64,000 bases of DNA from positions 26,178 to 90,177 of the forward strand of contig JAFWYB010000025.1 of the NCBI GenBank assembly GCA_017517865.1. The letters run 5' to 3'. The stretch is from Clostridia bacterium (GTDB lineage: Bacteria > Bacillota > Clostridia > Oscillospirales > Acutalibacteraceae). Each line of letters starts with the position of its first letter. Position 1 is the stretch's first letter. Below the pieces are notes generated by a model that saw only the letters and a program-made list of their open reading frames with translations, searched no databases and was not told where the DNA came from. A program made the translations under genes and the position numbers. Positions 53,038 through 61,417 of this stretch are shown in pieces.

Positions 53038-55190
53038 TGCTACAAGAAGCAAAAGATCTTCAAATCAACGCTGTCACAGAATTATATAATCAATTAAAGG
53101 AAAAGGATGAAATTACATTTAAAGCTCCAACCGGTAGCGGTAAGACGTATATGATGGCAGATTTGATGAACAGAGTTTTGGAGAATAACAATGATGTAGT
53201 GTTCCTTGTTTCTACCTTATCAAAAGGCAACCTTTCTGGGCAGAATTACGATAAGTTCTATGAGTATTCATCGTCAGGTTTATTTGTTAACTTGAAACCG
53301 TATTTAATTTCAAGTGAAGTATCCAGTGAAGAACGTTTGTTTATTCCGACTGATTATAATGTATATATTTTACCTCGTGATTTGTACAAAAAAGGAGGTA
53401 AATTAATGCAAGGCGCTATGGAGAGTTTCTTGCAAAATATGACCCTTTATAGTGCTTTTGGCGGATTAAACAAAGATGTTTATCTTATCAAAGATGAATG
53501 TCATATTGCAACAAATAATTTGGATAACCTATCAAAAACATATTTCTCAAAAGCCCTAAATTTTTCAGCAACTCCTAATTTGCGAAGAGGACAAAATCCA
53601 GATGTTGAAATAAAAGATGAAGATGCAGTTAATGCAAAACTGATTAAATATGTTGAATTTGGAGAAGATACCGATACTGTCGCAGATGCGATATGTAAAT
53701 TTGAAGAAATAAAAGAAAGTTATCGTAATTTGTTGGGAGTAAACCCTTGTTTGATAATTCAAATATCAAACAAAGAAAAAGCTGATTATGAACTTCACAA
53801 TGTGATATTCCCTGAACTTAGCAAGGCAGAACATCAAGATTTAAAATGGATGTTGATTGTTGACAAAGATAAAGACTGTGATACAAACGACACTTTTAAA
53901 GCAAAAAAGCTTCCCGTATCAAAATGGAAAGACTATGCAAAGCAAAACACCGCAACTGTTGACATTATTATATTCAAAATGGTCATTTCTGAAGGATGGG
54001 ATATACCAAGAGCATGTATGCTTTATCAGGTGAGAGATTCACAAAGTCAGCAACTTGATGAACAGGTTATGGGGCGAGTTAGACGAAATCCACGTCTTCT
54101 TGATTTCGAAACACTGTCTGTTGAAGCTCAAAAGCTTGCTACTACCGCATGGATTTGGGGAGTCATTCCCGAAAAGCAAAAGAAAGTTTTTGGCGTTCGC
54201 TTGTGGGATGAACCCGAAGACATAACGGAAGAATTCAAATTAAATATCACAAAACTTAAAACCCTCGAAAAAAAACCAGGATTTGATATTGATAGTTTTC
54301 TTGGCACTCAACCCACAATTTCAGCCCATTCAAGTATTTTTGACTTGTATCGGAAAATAGAAAAATCCAATAATGAAGTTCGACAAATGTGTTATACATA
54401 TGCAGATTCCATTAGTAAGTGGTGGAGTTTTGCGGAACATATTGATGCGATATCAGCAGAAAGTAACAAATATATTTGTGACTATGGAACAAGCATGGAA
54501 ATCGTTACTGATGACAACGATATTGCCTTAGAAGTTTCATTTCCATATTCCTCATCCTATGTTGATAACGGCAACTATGTCAATATAGGCGATTGGATAT
54601 GGCGACGTAGAGATGCAAAAGATAGATTTTCTTTCGATAGTGAAGCTGAACGAGAGTGGGCCAGTATTATAAAAGATCTTGCTACATCCGATACTAATGA
54701 GATAGACCCTAAACGAGTAGCAAAGCGTGTTCCTACGGGAAAAAAGAATCCGCAAGCTGGCCAAATCAATTTGTTTGGCGAAACCGAACCGAAGAAATTA
54801 AATGTTGCAAACAAATATTTGTGGGGTAAGAATTATATACCTAATTCGAATATTAAGTTTGAGTATTGCTTGGGTGGTATCCATAGTTCGTATCCCGATT
54901 TTATAATGAAGGATTCTTTTGGGCGCATTCATATCTTTGAAGTAAAAAGTGTCAACACTTCCAGCTCTACTTCCTCTTCTTTTGATAGTGAATCCTACAA
55001 GAAGAAAGTTGAAGAATTGAAACGTTGTTATAAACAAGCATCGTTGCTCACAGGATATATATTCTATTTACCCATAATGAAGGGCGATGAATGGCAAATA
55101 ACAAGGTTGTTTAACGGTTTAGAACAAAATTTGACACAATCTCAATTTGAGGAATTTGTTCGAACAAAGCCCAAGAAGGAGACTGTATGA
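53037..55190 (+). CDS. type III restriction enzyme, helicase-nuclease subunit (Res)
   Basis: ATP-dependent translocase and nuclease that works with Mod. The 717-residue protein has Walker A APTGSGKT (30-37), DECH box (152-155), SATP (176-179), and motif VI QVMGRVRR, then a C-terminal PD-(D/E)xK nuclease with YPDFIM and IHIFEVKS. It is shorter than EcoP1I-type Res (around 970 residues) but contains all key motifs. It overlaps the next gene by 4 nt (ATGA). Confidence 0.92.
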   Translation: MLQEAKDLQINAVTELYNQLKEKDEITFKAPTGSGKTYMMADLMNRVLENNNDVVFLVSTLSKGNLSGQNYDKFYEYSSSGLFVNLKPYLISSEVSSEERLFIPTDYNVYILPRDLYKKGGKLMQGAMESFLQNMTLYSAFGGLNKDVYLIKDECHIATNNLDNLSKTYFSKALNFSATPNLRRGQNPDVEIKDEDAVNAKLIKYVEFGEDTDTVADAICKFEEIKESYRNLLGVNPCLIIQISNKEKADYELHNVIFPELSKAEHQDLKWMLIVDKDKDCDTNDTFKAKKLPVSKWKDYAKQNTATVDIIIFKMVISEGWDIPRACMLYQVRDSQSQQLDEQVMGRVRRNPRLLDFETLSVEAQKLATTAWIWGVIPEKQKKVFGVRLWDEPEDITEEFKLNITKLKTLEKKPGFDIDSFLGTQPTISAHSSIFDLYRKIEKSNNEVRQMCYTYADSISKWWSFAEHIDAISAESNKYICDYGTSMEIVTDDNDIALEVSFPYSSSYVDNGNYVNIGDWIWRRRDAKDRFSFDSEAEREWASIIKDLATSDTNEIDPKRVAKRVPTGKKNPQAGQINLFGETEPKKLNVANKYLWGKNYIPNSNIKFEYCLGGIHSSYPDFIMKDSFGRIHIFEVKSVNTSSSTSSSFDSESYKKKVEELKRCYKQASLLTGYIFYLPIMKGDEWQITRLFNGLEQNLTQSQFEEFVRTKPKKETV

Positions 55191-56257
55191 AATTAGACAA
55201 AGGTTTTATTTACATTTTGACAAATCCATCTTTCCCTCAATATGTAAAGATTGGTTATGCCGATAATGTGGAATTACGATTAAAACAATTAAATAATAGT
55301 GAGTGCATCCCGTTTGCCTTCCGTATTTACGCTACATATGAAGTTGAGGAAAGACTAACGGATCTAAAGCTACATGCACTGATTGACCAACTCAACCCTA
55401 ATCTGCGTTCTATTGACAATGTGGATGGAAAAAAGCGTGTACGTGAGTTTTATGCAATGTCTCCCGAACAGGCATATTCTATCCTTGAAACCATCGCTGT
55501 TTTAGGCGGTCGCAAGGATCGACTTTGTTTGTATGAGCCTACAGCAATAGAACGTCAGAGTGAAGAAATGGCACAGGATATTGAAGAACAGCACATTGAA
55601 CGTATGGCACCGTTTACCTTTTCAAAGTGTAATATTCCCGTGGGTGCCACCATTATGTTTGTCTGTCAAGGCAATTCAAACTCTGGTGTAAAATGTAGCG
55701 TTGTTGATGACAAAACTGTGGAATATCAGGGCAAAAAAATGTCCCTTTCTGCCCTTGCAACCGAACTACTCGGTAGTAAATGGGGTGTTGCCGGGCCGCG
55801 ATATTTCAAGTATAACGGTGAGTGGTTAAATGATATTCGTGCCAAAGCAGAAGGGCGTCAGGTTTCCTCTCGACTTGATGATGTGTGGGTTATTCCGTGC
55901 AATCCCAAGTATTACGATATTGTAGCTGCTTTTGATAATTTGGATGTAATCGAATGGAGTCAATCTACCAACACATCAGTTGGAGATACTGTTTACATTT
56001 ATGTTGGAGAAAAATATAAATCCATTATGTTTAAATGTGAAGTAATAGCTGCTGATTTATATGGTAATCGTTCCACTGATGACTATCCTTACTACAAAGA
56101 ACTAAAAAAAGATCCTGATATCCGATATATGAAGCTAAAGTTAATTGAAAAATATCCTGCGGACAAGTTTCCGCTTAAGGAATTGAAAGCAAACGGACTT
56201 TCAAGTTTTCAAGGACGTAGTAAAGCAACCATTCAATTGATGAAATATTTAAAATAA
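55187..56257 (+). CDS. T5orf172 (GIY-YIG-like)-DUF4357-EVE fusion protein
   Basis: A 356-residue three-part protein. Residues 5-105 match the T5orf172 branch of GIY-YIG-type nucleases (FIYILTNPSF, YVKIGYA with a following Arg-rich helix). Residues about 153-218 match DUF4357 (KTVEYQGKKMSLSALATELL, GPRYFKYNGEW). Residues about 233-356 match an EVE domain (DVWVIPCNPKYYDI, VGDTVYIYVG), a PUA-like fold that binds modified bases. The combination suggests a nuclease guided by modified DNA, as in type IV restriction. It is translationally coupled to Res. Confidence 0.75.
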   Translation: MKLDKGFIYILTNPSFPQYVKIGYADNVELRLKQLNNSECIPFAFRIYATYEVEERLTDLKLHALIDQLNPNLRSIDNVDGKKRVREFYAMSPEQAYSILETIAVLGGRKDRLCLYEPTAIERQSEEMAQDIEEQHIERMAPFTFSKCNIPVGATIMFVCQGNSNSGVKCSVVDDKTVEYQGKKMSLSALATELLGSKWGVAGPRYFKYNGEWLNDIRAKAEGRQVSSRLDDVWVIPCNPKYYDIVAAFDNLDVIEWSQSTNTSVGDTVYIYVGEKYKSIMFKCEVIAADLYGNRSTDDYPYYKELKKDPDIRYMKLKLIEKYPADKFPLKELKANGLSSFQGRSKATIQLMKYLK

Positions 56258-56270
56258 TGGAAGTGATTTG

Positions 56271-59200
56271 ATGTCTGCTAGTGATAACAAATTTGAAAAA
56301 TCTGATATTGGCGCACAATCTGCATGGAAAGGTTTTTCTGCGCAAACTTTGTATATTGCATCTAGACTCATTACTGATACTTGTGGATATCAATACTATC
56401 CCGAAAACATTGAAGATCTGTTAATAAAGAACAATGATGATGTCATCGAAGCTGTTCAAGTAAAAAATCTTTCATACGATCTCACAATTTCAAAATTAGC
56501 CTCATCAGAAACCTCGCTTAGCGGAGAAGGATTTTTTAACCGTATGTGCAGTTTGCATGAAAAATTTACATCATTTAACTGCGTTAGCGTAATCTATTTT
56601 AGCTCACTTGGTTCTGAACTTTCAGATTTTTCAAAGCAAAAGCCCGGCACAAAAGAAAAGCTGATTAAAAAGTTAATAAATAACCATGGATTAAGCAAAT
56701 CGAATGCCGAGTGGCTCTTGGACTCCCTTAAATTCATCAAGGTTGATATCAATGAACTTGAAGAAACTGTTGAAAATCAGATCAAAAGTTATGTACCCTT
56801 AATGCCTGCTCCGGAATTATCAAAGTCATTATTGATTCATCATATTTATGATTTATCAAAAAGTAAAGGATTTACAGATTTAAATCTATGGAAAGAAAAA
56901 ATATATAAAATTGGAAACGATATATCGGCAATAGATGGCTACTACAAAGAATATGGTAAATCTTTGGTTCAATTAAGCGAGTTAGTACTTAATAAAGATC
57001 TGACACAAATCGAAAATGAATATGCGCAAGGTATTTCTGCACACCCTTCACATATTAGGCTTGATTTAGATTTCAAAAGAGATTTTTGGATGGAACAAAT
57101 AAAAAGCGCTCTCAAAGCAAGTGGTGTGGCATTAGTTAAAGGCGTTTCTGGACAGGGCAAGTCAACTTTGTGTTATCGCTATTTATTGGACAATTTTCTT
57201 GAAGATTTTGTGTTTTGTGTAAGAACCATAAGTTCAACAATGCAAGCTCAGAATCTTGCTGTTGCTTTGTCGGCTTTAGCCAAACATTGTGATGATATCG
57301 TCATCTATATTGATGTGCTTCCCGGAGAAACTCAATGGGCCATTTTGTTGCAAGAGTTGCAAATGCGAGGATTATCCATTCCGGTTATCATTTCAATTCG
57401 TGATGAAGATTACAATATGACTCAAATTAGCGGCAAAGCCATACAATATGACGTGATCGAATTAGGATTAACTGAAGAAGAAGGCAAAATCATATATGAT
57501 AACTTCACAAAATTTTATCCACATTCAAAACATAGAACATTTGAAGATGCTTGGAGCTGTTTCGGTGGAAAGGGTCCATTTATCGAATTTGTTTATCTTT
57601 TGACGAACAACCAAACGCTAACACAAAGATTAGAACAGCAAATTGATTACTTGCTGCAAGAGGGAATATACGATTCTTGGCTTGATTTATTAACCCTCGT
57701 TTGTTTCTGCGGAAAAATCGGTTGCACATTGCAATATAGCAAAACAAAATCCGTTTTAAATTGTGACACAATGCAAGCTGCAATCAAACGGTTAAGTGAC
57801 GAATATTTAATAAAAATTTCAGATGATGGCCAGTATATCGAGGCTCTCCATCCGGTAAGAGCCAATGTTATGTTCAATCTTATGTGCAAAAAGTTCGGCG
57901 ATCGTTCATCAGAATTTGTTATAACCGCAGTTAAATGTGTAAAGCCAGAAAATGTTCGTTATATTCTTTTGGAGTATTTTACTAACCACAGCAGTACAAA
58001 TGAAGATATCAAAAGAATATCAACCATAGAATCTTCTAATTGGATTACATTCGGAAATGCACTTAATGTGATGTTATGGTTGGATGCTAAAAGATACGTA
58101 GAATTAAACTTCGAATATATAAGGAAGTTAATCAAATCAAGAGGTAAGGGCTGGTTATGCTTTCTTCCCTTGGATTTAACAGGAATATCCAAACCTAACG
58201 AATTAATTGCAGAAGGCATGCTTGATCTGCCGAATATGAATCAAACACTTCTTAATGAAGGAATAAAAGAGGTAAAAGAATCCTTATCCTCTCTTAGCAT
58301 TGATTATCAATGTACCGATTTATTTTTACAAAACAGTGTATTGCCATCTTCAATTCCCATGAGTGACAAAGAAAAGAAACTGTTTGGCTATTCATTATTT
58401 TGGTTCTCAAAAAGGGGTATTGCAGTTAACATTGATTTTGATATCGTGACTTTTTCGCAAGAAATCTGCAAAGGAGATTTACAATCTTGTGCAGATGCAA
58501 TACGAGGATTAGCAGAACACGATAATCTAAAGCAATATTATTTAACATCAGAAAATATATTTATAAAAAGACTTGTTAAGGAATTACAAATAATTAATTT
58601 TCAAAAACAGGACGAAAAAATATTATGCAAATTTATTGCACCAATTATAGGAAAAAATGTTGCTCCTGAGAATACAAAAAATATAAATCAATACTGGCGT
58701 ATAAAAATGCTTGATATACTTAAACAAATCTATCCCCAAAAAGAGTATATAGATATTGAACTGCTTGGTGTAGATTTATTAAGTGACATAGGAATCAAAC
58801 CTCTTGATTATAAAGTATGTATTTCTAAAGATAGAAGACATGACAAATGGCTTTCTGAAATCAATTCTTGGGTTAAGACAAGAATTGACTTTAGTTTGCG
58901 ACCTTCTTCTTGGGAAGAATATGTTTCTGATATTGATAACCTTAGGGTTGCCGTTAACTCACTTGTTGTGGAAACTATAAAAGCAATAGATGGTTGTTAT
59001 AGAAAAGGTAAGGTGAGTAAAGAACAAGCTAATAAAATCGATGATGGCATCTCAGTTTTTCGTAACCATACATTTGCAGAAAATCGATTGCCCCAATCGA
59101 CTGTTGATCCATATTGCTTGTATACTGAAAGTATGGATAAAGCACTTGAAAAAGAAATAAAATCAAACGAAGTTGGCTCTCAAATTCTTCGTTTGATGTC

Positions 59201-60329
59201 TTTTGATAAGTACAACAAATTCAGAAAAAGTTTAAATGATACATATAACTCTTTGGATAACTTTTATAATCAATTCACAGAGGTGTTAATTGCTCGAATT
59301 AAAAGGCAACCAATAGACAGTGTTAAAAATCCAAAGTTAGCAATGTTTAATTTATATTCTGCCGCAAAAAGTTTGGTCATATTTCAGGACGAATATCAGC
59401 ATTTGTTTTCTGAGTATACAAGCCTTGCTCCAGAGTTCTCTTCACAAGAAAAAGAAAATTTATTGACACTAGTTAATGTTTGGAGACATGTCATAGATAA
59501 TCCTATTCGCGGATACTCTGTAGCCATAGAAGCTAAAAAGGAATATCGGAATGGAGAAAACTATTTTATTGATACACTAAAAGAAGCGGCAACAAATGCC
59601 GATTGTAACCTGTGTATAGATAATGATAATGCTTATTTAATTTGTGAATATGATTTCACCAATGACTCAATATCAACAGAAAGTGAGTATGCTCGAATAA
59701 TTGAAAGTTTGCGAGAAAAATTTAAGAAATCCAACTCTTTTAACAGCAATCGCTGGTATGTTGAAACCCAAACAATTGAACTATCATATGTACCGATTTC
59801 AAAAGGTTGTCCTTTAGGAGCCGGTATTTCAATTCCATATTATAAACTATTTGATTATGACATCAGTAAAGTTGCTGACTCTCTTTTTCCATGCGAACTC
59901 ACAGAATCAGTATATGAATTTTTAGGAATAAAATACTGTGATGGGTTGAAAAAATGGGATACTGTAATAGGAAGCATTAAATCAGTTAAAATGTTGCTTC
60001 AGCAATATACCGAAGTTTTAAAGCATTTAGAGGATGATTGTTTGGATGGTTGGTTATCATATAAATCCTCACTTATAACTTCAATCAAAGAAGCCTGGCT
60101 TGAAATAGAAAAAGTTTCTTCTATTATTGATGATTTAAAGCATACTGCTAAAGATGAAGAAACTCAAAGTTTATGTGATTATGTTAAGATTTTCATTGGC
60201 TATTTTGACTACGCAATGGATTGCATAGAATCTTTATCAGAACCGCAAATTATAATCAATGATGCTGATATCGTAGTTGCTGCTATGCTATTATTAAAGG
60301 ATTTAGTCAATAATATGTTCCAAAATTAA
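56271..60329 (+). CDS. nuclease-STAND NTPase, Avs-like candidate anti-phage protein
   Basis: A 1352-residue protein. The N-terminus (about 10-165) looks like a Cap4-type PD-(D/E)xK double-strand DNA nuclease: SAWKGFSAQTLYIA, then ENIEDLL and DDVIEAVQVKN with catalytic-type Gln63/Lys65. A STAND NTPase follows with Walker A GVSGQGKST (291-299) and Walker B IVIYIDV (343-349), then about 900 helical residues likely to be the sensor. This is the plan of Avs proteins, which recognise phage proteins and then cut DNA. The ATG at 56271 follows the previous stop by 13 nt, so it belongs to the restriction operon. Confidence 0.78.
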   Translation: MSASDNKFEKSDIGAQSAWKGFSAQTLYIASRLITDTCGYQYYPENIEDLLIKNNDDVIEAVQVKNLSYDLTISKLASSETSLSGEGFFNRMCSLHEKFTSFNCVSVIYFSSLGSELSDFSKQKPGTKEKLIKKLINNHGLSKSNAEWLLDSLKFIKVDINELEETVENQIKSYVPLMPAPELSKSLLIHHIYDLSKSKGFTDLNLWKEKIYKIGNDISAIDGYYKEYGKSLVQLSELVLNKDLTQIENEYAQGISAHPSHIRLDLDFKRDFWMEQIKSALKASGVALVKGVSGQGKSTLCYRYLLDNFLEDFVFCVRTISSTMQAQNLAVALSALAKHCDDIVIYIDVLPGETQWAILLQELQMRGLSIPVIISIRDEDYNMTQISGKAIQYDVIELGLTEEEGKIIYDNFTKFYPHSKHRTFEDAWSCFGGKGPFIEFVYLLTNNQTLTQRLEQQIDYLLQEGIYDSWLDLLTLVCFCGKIGCTLQYSKTKSVLNCDTMQAAIKRLSDEYLIKISDDGQYIEALHPVRANVMFNLMCKKFGDRSSEFVITAVKCVKPENVRYILLEYFTNHSSTNEDIKRISTIESSNWITFGNALNVMLWLDAKRYVELNFEYIRKLIKSRGKGWLCFLPLDLTGISKPNELIAEGMLDLPNMNQTLLNEGIKEVKESLSSLSIDYQCTDLFLQNSVLPSSIPMSDKEKKLFGYSLFWFSKRGIAVNIDFDIVTFSQEICKGDLQSCADAIRGLAEHDNLKQYYLTSENIFIKRLVKELQIINFQKQDEKILCKFIAPIIGKNVAPENTKNINQYWRIKMLDILKQIYPQKEYIDIELLGVDLLSDIGIKPLDYKVCISKDRRHDKWLSEINSWVKTRIDFSLRPSSWEEYVSDIDNLRVAVNSLVVETIKAIDGCYRKGKVSKEQANKIDDGISVFRNHTFAENRLPQSTVDPYCLYTESMDKALEKEIKSNEVGSQILRLMSFDKYNKFRKSLNDTYNSLDNFYNQFTEVLIARIKRQPIDSVKNPKLAMFNLYSAAKSLVIFQDEYQHLFSEYTSLAPEFSSQEKENLLTLVNVWRHVIDNPIRGYSVAIEAKKEYRNGENYFIDTLKEAATNADCNLCIDNDNAYLICEYDFTNDSISTESEYARIIESLREKFKKSNSFNSNRWYVETQTIELSYVPISKGCPLGAGISIPYYKLFDYDISKVADSLFPCELTESVYEFLGIKYCDGLKKWDTVIGSIKSVKMLLQQYTEVLKHLEDDCLDGWLSYKSSLITSIKEAWLEIEKVSSIIDDLKHTAKDEETQSLCDYVKIFIGYFDYAMDCIESLSEPQIIINDADIVVAAMLLLKDLVNNMFQN

Positions 60330-60366
60330 CGATTTTGATTTTCTTATAATCGCACTATGAATTTAC

Positions 60367-60407
60367 CACTTTAAAGTGTTGACAAATGGTTTTGGATATG
60401 GTACAAT
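60367..60407 (+). promoter_or_regulatory. outward promoter with palindrome at the right end of element 2
   Basis: TTGACA (60379-60384), 17-bp spacer, TACAAT (60402-60407), with the perfect palindrome CACTTTAAAGTG (60367-60378) immediately upstream. No ORF follows before the att core, so the transcript would be non-coding or run out of the element. Confidence 0.65.
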
Positions 60408-60469
60408 CTAATTGCAACAGAATAATTTTGCACGACATACAATCCACTGTACGTGACTGCAATTATCAA

Positions 60470-60491
60470 CACTGATAACATTCTGATAAAT
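60470..60491 (+). repeat. arm-type sites, right end of element 2
   Basis: CACTGATAACA (60470-60480) matches the left arm unit CTTTGATAACA at 9 of 11 positions; TTCTGATAAAT (60481-60491) follows at the 11-bp period. Confidence 0.55.
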
Positions 60492-60600
60492 TCTGTCTCG
60501 TGGAGGGTGGTCACTGCAGATAATAGAGATAATAGGTGTAATCAAAGAAACCAAAGTATCCACATACGGAATTTCTAAACAAAGTAGTTTAATTTATTCC

Positions 60601-60612
60601 GAGTGGGAATAA
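60601..60612 (+). repeat. attachment core copy 3 (right end of element 2)
   Basis: Exact copy of GAGTGGGAATAA, followed by TAACTACC. It separates element 2 from core-like DNA or from a third, decayed element. Confidence 0.88.
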
Positions 60613-60627
60613 TAACTACCGGCTTGC

Positions 60628-60669
60628 AAGTGCCCAGATCCCTTAGAAACAAAGGGCTTTAGGGCACTT
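60628..60669 (+). terminator. two-part hairpin right of core copy 3
   Basis: AAGTGCCC (60628-60635) / GGGCACTT (60662-60669) with inner CCCTT (60640-60644) / AAGGG (60652-60656). It may be the original guaA terminator or belong to a relic element. Only TATGCTTT follows. Confidence 0.55.
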
Positions 60670-60688
60670 TATGCTTTAACAAAAGCAG

Positions 60689-60710
60689 CATTGCAACACC
60701 TTTGCAACGC
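60689..60710 (+). repeat. 11-bp tandem repeats right of core copy 3 (possible third-element arms)
   Basis: CATTGCAACAC (60689-60699) and CTTTGCAACGC (60700-60710) sit 88 bp from the core start, similar to the arms of elements 1 and 2 but of a third sequence family. No integrase follows. The remaining bases to 61034 show no credible gene. Confidence 0.5.
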
Positions 60711-61034
60711 ACAGCACAGAAAGTGCGAAAAGGATTGGTTGCAAGGGGCTGCAATGATGATTAGTAATACAGATAACACAAAGTGATTCATTGAAAATTT
60801 TCATAAGCTTGAAGCTCAGAATGATACTTTTCCTTGTAAACTGTCTTCAAGTGAAAATAAGCTAAAGCAGACTTGTTTTTACATTTTTGATCGTTGTACT
60901 TGTTTTTGCTTTCCCGTAGGTTGTAATGGCAACATTGATAATAATTATTAAAAAAGAACGCTGTAAGTTCAAACACCACATAAGATTTTGATGTTGATTA
61001 TTCGGCTTATAAAAAATTGTTAAGAAGTGATAAT

Positions 61035-61391
61035 ATGGCTACAATTGAAGAAACATTTGTCAGACTCAATAAATCTGAATTTCGTGCAAAATTTCATTTG
61101 TCTGATAAGGATAAGAAATATATAGGTGAAAAAGGTATAGACGAAATCAGAAAGCACGCAGCAGACTTTGTTTCAAAACGACTTTCTCCCGCCTTCCCTG
61201 ATAACGACGGTAAACAGACACCGATGCGCGGACATCCGGTATTTGTGGCACAACACGCCTGTGCTTGCTGTTGTCGCGGTTGTTTAAATAAGTGGTACAG
61301 AGTACCTGTGGGTGTGGAATTAACTGAGAATCAGCAAGAAAGAATTGTGAATTTGCTGATGGCGTGGATAGAGAAGGAAATCTCACGGTAA
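61035..61391 (+). CDS. DUF4186-family protein
   Basis: A 118-residue protein of unknown function. It matches the DUF4186 pattern: LNKSEFRAKFHLSDKDKKYI, then DNDGKQTPMRGHPVF, VAQHACACCCRGCLNKWY with several cysteines and histidines that look like a metal site, and a C-terminal helix. The start is the ATG at 61035; an in-frame TTG at 61019 lacks support. It is probably chromosomal. The MFS gene begins 27 nt after its stop, so the two may be cotranscribed. Confidence 0.8.
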   Translation: MATIEETFVRLNKSEFRAKFHLSDKDKKYIGEKGIDEIRKHAADFVSKRLSPAFPDNDGKQTPMRGHPVFVAQHACACCCRGCLNKWYRVPVGVELTENQQERIVNLLMAWIEKEISR

Positions 61392-61417
61392 TTTTATCTC
61401 AAAAGAAGGAATCGGAA

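Larger units (their letters stand above)
43446..60612. mobile_element. integrative mobilizable element 2 (about 17.2 kb), in tandem with element 1
   Basis: Bounded by GAGTGGGAATAA at 43446 and 60601. It has the same gene order as element 1 (regulator, xis, int, RHH protein, inverted repeat, relaxase, TnpV) plus a RepA-like helicase and three small conserved genes. The left arm repeats CTTTGATAACA recur in degenerate form at 60470-60490 near the right end. Cargo is a six-gene defence-type operon. The integrase is frameshifted, so movement may depend on the element 1 integrase. Confidence 0.85.

Noticed and set aside
60788-60979. 63-residue minus-strand frame near the third core
   Set aside because: Low-complexity Asn/Lys/Tyr content typical of AT-rich spacer and no RBS.
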